In this document: positions 6,586 to 7,685 of the stretch, in pieces
Numbering within the stretch: the stretch's first letter is position 1
Layout of the letters: each line of letters starts with the position of its first letter
NCBI GenBank assembly: GCA_900542185.1
Contig: UQMZ01000079.1
Coordinates: 1 to 7,685, forward strand
Origin: an uncultured Bacteroidales bacterium
GTDB lineage: Bacteria; Bacteroidota; Bacteroidia; Bacteroidales; Muribaculaceae
Length of the DNA stretch: 7,685 nucleotides
Reading direction: 5' to 3'
The notes under the pieces: generated by a model
Seen by the model: only the letters and a program-made list of their open reading frames with translations
Databases searched by the model: none
Told to the model about the DNA's origin: nothing
Program-made: the position numbers and the translations under genes

Positions 6586-7016
6586 TTGATTATCTTGATT
6601 GTGGTGTTGTTTGCCTTGATTACATATATACCCTTGGGGAGAGAGGCGGTCGACACCCGGTCGCGGCCCGTCAGGACAAGGCGTCCGTTCATGTCATAGA
6701 CAGTAATGTCGCTGCCGTCGCAACGGAATTCGGTGCCGTCATAGTAATAATTCTCGGTTAATCTGTCGGCCACCGAGAGGCTGCCGTGATCGACGAACGT
6801 TATGTTCCGCACGTCGGCACGGGCATAGGTCACTTCCGCGCCGGGGACCATGATCTTCATGTCGGTGGCGCCGAAAGTCACTACCGGCTTCTCGGCCAGA
6901 GTGAACGTCCGGACATTGCCGTTGTCGAGAGTCACTTTCAGCGACATCCCTTCGGCCATTGCCGTCGAGGCTCCGGCCATCAACGCCGACATCAACAATA
7001 GGGTTATTTTTTTCAT
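6582..7016 (-). CDS. Small secreted protein with a T9SS type A-like C-terminal sorting tail
   Basis: A 144-residue exported protein. The signal peptide (1-21) ends AMA. Residues 24-78 hold two similar beta units: one around LKVTLDNGNVRTFTLAEKP and VTFG, the other around MKIMVPGAEVTYARADVR and ITFV. Residues 104-144 look like a Por-secretion/type A sorting tail: ITVYDMNGRLVL, then LPKGIYVIK and a closing KIIK. In families with this tail, the C-terminal domain directs export through the T9SS and anchoring at the surface; whether this organism has a T9SS cannot be seen here. The cargo between signal and tail is unusually short, about 80 residues. The ATG at 7016 starts the typical MKK signal peptide; an in-frame ATG two codons upstream (7022) is possible. 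First gene of the operon, just downstream of a good promoter. Confidence 0.78.
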   Translation of the reverse strand: MKKITLLLMSALMAGASTAMAEGMSLKVTLDNGNVRTFTLAEKPVVTFGATDMKIMVPGAEVTYARADVRNITFVDHGSLSVADRLTENYYYDGTEFRCDGSDITVYDMNGRLVLTGRDRVSTASLPKGIYVIKANNTTIKIIK

Positions 7017-7038
7017 TATCATGTTTGGTTTCTGATTT

Positions 7039-7070
7039 ACGGCTGCAAAATTAGTATATATTCCAGCCGT
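7039..7070. promoter_or_regulatory. 7-bp inverted repeat bracketing the operon -7 box, candidate operator
   Basis: ACGGCTG (7039-7045) and CAGCCGT (7064-7070) are perfect reverse complements separated by 18 bases, with half-site centres 25 bases apart. They enclose the -7 element at 7046-7053; one half lies in the -33/-7 spacer and the other near the expected transcription start. That geometry suits a dimeric repressor. It is not followed by a T-run, so a terminator role for the upstream gene is unlikely. Confidence 0.5.
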
Positions 7071-7078
7071 CTGCAATA
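7046..7078 (-). promoter_or_regulatory. Bacteroidota-type promoter for the four-gene operon
   Basis: On the - strand TATTG (7078-7074) is followed by a 20-base spacer and TAATTTTG (7053-7046). This matches the primary Bacteroidota promoter pattern of a TTG/TTTG -33 element, 19-21 bases, and TAnnTTTG. Transcription should start near 7040, leaving a leader of about 24 bases before the ATG at 7016. It lies in the 77-base gap after the thioredoxin-like gene. Confidence 0.72.
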
Positions 7079-7093
7079 CTCAAAAAGTGTTAA

Positions 7094-7591
7094 TTATAGA
7101 TTGTCGGGATCAAATGGAGTCGTGTCATCGTAGACGGCATCAATTACCAGATCCCGATTAGTGATGTACACGCGCGGTATCGACACGGTGGCGAACAGAT
7201 TGTATACCGCGCGATCGGACTGCGGAGAATAAGGCAACGTCAGGCCGTTCTCGCGCCAATAGGCTGCGATTTCCTCCTCTTCTTCCTCACGAGCGATGCA
7301 TATTACCTTATATTCCGGATCATCCTTGACACGGTCGTATGCCTGCTGTATCTTCGGCAGCTCGCGGCGGCAGTCGGCACATTCGGTGTTGAAGAACACT
7401 ATCACGCCGTGCTTGCCCGCAAGTTCGCTGCTTCGGAACGTGCTGCCATCGCTCATCGTCACGCTGAACATCGGCACCCTGTCGCCAATGGCAAGACCGT
7501 GCTCTTCGGGCAAATCATCCTTTATGCACCCACACAGAAGCGCGCACATCACGGCGGCGACGGTCATTATGATTAATCCTCTTGATTTCAT
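7094..7591 (-). CDS. TlpA/ResA-like thioredoxin-fold lipoprotein
   Basis: A 165-residue envelope redoxin of the AhpC-TSA/TlpA type that should reduce or exchange disulfides outside the cytoplasm. The N-terminus MKSRGLIIMTVAAVMCALLC leads into a lipobox with the acylated cysteine at 22. Residues about 33-158 form the redoxin domain: GDRVPMFSVTMSDGS, ELAGKHGVIVFFNTE, the active site C71-A-D-C74, and a probable cis-proline at 139 in VSIPRVYI. Six glutamates run at 102-107. After the lipid cysteine comes IKDD, which resembles the lysine-acidic lipoprotein export signal known in Bacteroidota, so surface exposure is possible. The ATG at 7591 gives a compact lipoprotein signal; upstream in-frame ATGs at 7621 and 7636 would add a tail unlike a signal peptide, and 7636 lies against the adapter. 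It is 77 bases upstream of the heme-type operon and may be transcribed separately. Confidence 0.86.
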   Translation of the reverse strand: MKSRGLIIMTVAAVMCALLCGCIKDDLPEEHGLAIGDRVPMFSVTMSDGSTFRSSELAGKHGVIVFFNTECADCRRELPKIQQAYDRVKDDPEYKVICIAREEEEEEIAAYWRENGLTLPYSPQSDRAVYNLFATVSIPRVYITNRDLVIDAVYDDTTPFDPDNL

Positions 7592-7596
7592 AGCCA

Positions 7597-7628
7597 CAAA
7601 GTTAACTATTCTTCCCGACATAATAAAA
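7597..7628 (-). promoter_or_regulatory. Possible promoter for the thioredoxin-like lipoprotein gene
   Basis: On the - strand TAACTTTG (7604-7597) fits the Bacteroidota -7 element TAnnTTTG exactly. A weak -33 partner, TTTT (7628-7625), lies 20 bases upstream. The -7 box ends only 5 bases before the ATG at 7591, so the transcript would be leaderless or nearly so. The native sequence ends at 7638, so a stronger promoter further upstream cannot be excluded. Confidence 0.4.
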
Positions 7629-7638
7629 TCCCCCATGT

Positions 7639-7685
7639 CTGTCTCTTATACACATCTCCGAGCCCACGAGACTAGCGCTCATCTC
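7639..7685 (-). other. Synthetic Nextera read-2 adapter (not genomic)
   Basis: Positions 7639-7657 are the reverse complement of the Tn5 mosaic end (CTGTCTCTTATACACATCT). Positions 7658-7672 are the Nextera read-2 tail CCGAGCCCACGAGAC. Positions 7673-7680 (TAGCGCTC) occupy the i7 index slot, and 7681-7685 (ATCTC) begin the P7 sequence. Native DNA ends at about 7638. Confidence 0.98.

Noticed and set aside
5809..6699. A 296-codon open frame on the + strand spanning hmuY, the repeat and the calycin-like gene.
   Set aside because: It crosses two supported genes and a tandem repeat on the opposite strand and has no domain or plausible start context.
7039..7070. Rho-independent terminator for the redoxin gene formed by the ACGGCTG/CAGCCGT arms.
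   Set aside because: On the - strand the 7-bp stem has an 18-base loop and is followed by AAATC rather than a T-run, and it contains the -7 promoter element. An operator is the better reading.
7284..7304. GAA/GAG-rich microsatellite coding the hexaglutamate run, considered as a phase-variation tract.
   Set aside because: The codons are mixed GAA and GAG and the tract is short, so slippage is unlikely. A solvent-exposed acidic helix in the redoxin explains it.
24..7657. 19-base perfect terminal inverted repeats flanking the whole window, resembling a composite transposon.
   Set aside because: They are the synthetic Tn5 mosaic ends of the Nextera kit, directly joined to the read-1 and read-2 adapter tails and index slots. 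No transposase gene is present.

Overview
The window is a 7,596-bp piece of a Bacteroidales genome (about 43-7638) with untrimmed synthetic Illumina Nextera adapter at both ends (1-42 and 7639-7685). The protein families point to the Bacteroidota: a beta-propeller/three-Y sensor-regulator, an HmuY-family lipoprotein, a calycin-like secreted protein, a type IX secretion (T9SS) tail, and promoters matching the TTG-N20-TAnnTTTG form. The fairly high GC content and the families would fit a gut commensal of the Muribaculaceae/Prevotella/Bacteroides type. The genus is not resolved.

Layout. On the + strand, 174-3041 encodes a 955-residue membrane-spanning one-component regulator: signal peptide, propeller sensor, three-Y domain, one membrane helix, coiled coil and LuxR/GerE-type HTH. 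A short convergent intergenic region (3042-3166) carries hairpins and AACTTT-type repeats. The rest lies on the - strand. Read 5' to 3' it is a TlpA/ResA-like thioredoxin lipoprotein (7591-7094), an intergenic promoter with a flanking dyad (7039-7078), a 144-residue secreted protein with a T9SS-type C-terminal tail (7016-6582), a calycin-like secreted protein (6585-6016), an HmuY-family heme-binding lipoprotein (5988-5209), and a TonB-dependent receptor of the HmuR/BtuB type (5212-3167).

The four genes from 7016 to 3167 look like one operon. Two of the three junctions are 4-base ATGA overlaps and the third is a 27-base spacer made of a heptamer repeat. HmuY followed by HmuR is the established order of the Porphyromonas gingivalis heme-capture pair: a hemophore-like lipoprotein hands heme to an outer-membrane TonB-dependent channel. 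Here the pair is preceded by two secreted beta-rich proteins that share a small N-terminal beta module. The cytoplasmic or inner-membrane hmuSTUV-type genes are not present downstream; the operon ends against the convergent regulator. The most interesting idea is that the T9SS-tail protein and the calycin-like protein are envelope or surface accessories for heme or another tetrapyrrole. The HmuY homologue appears to have lost the His ligand that aligns with P. gingivalis His166, with methionines nearby. A role for the propeller regulator in controlling this operon is inferred from position only.
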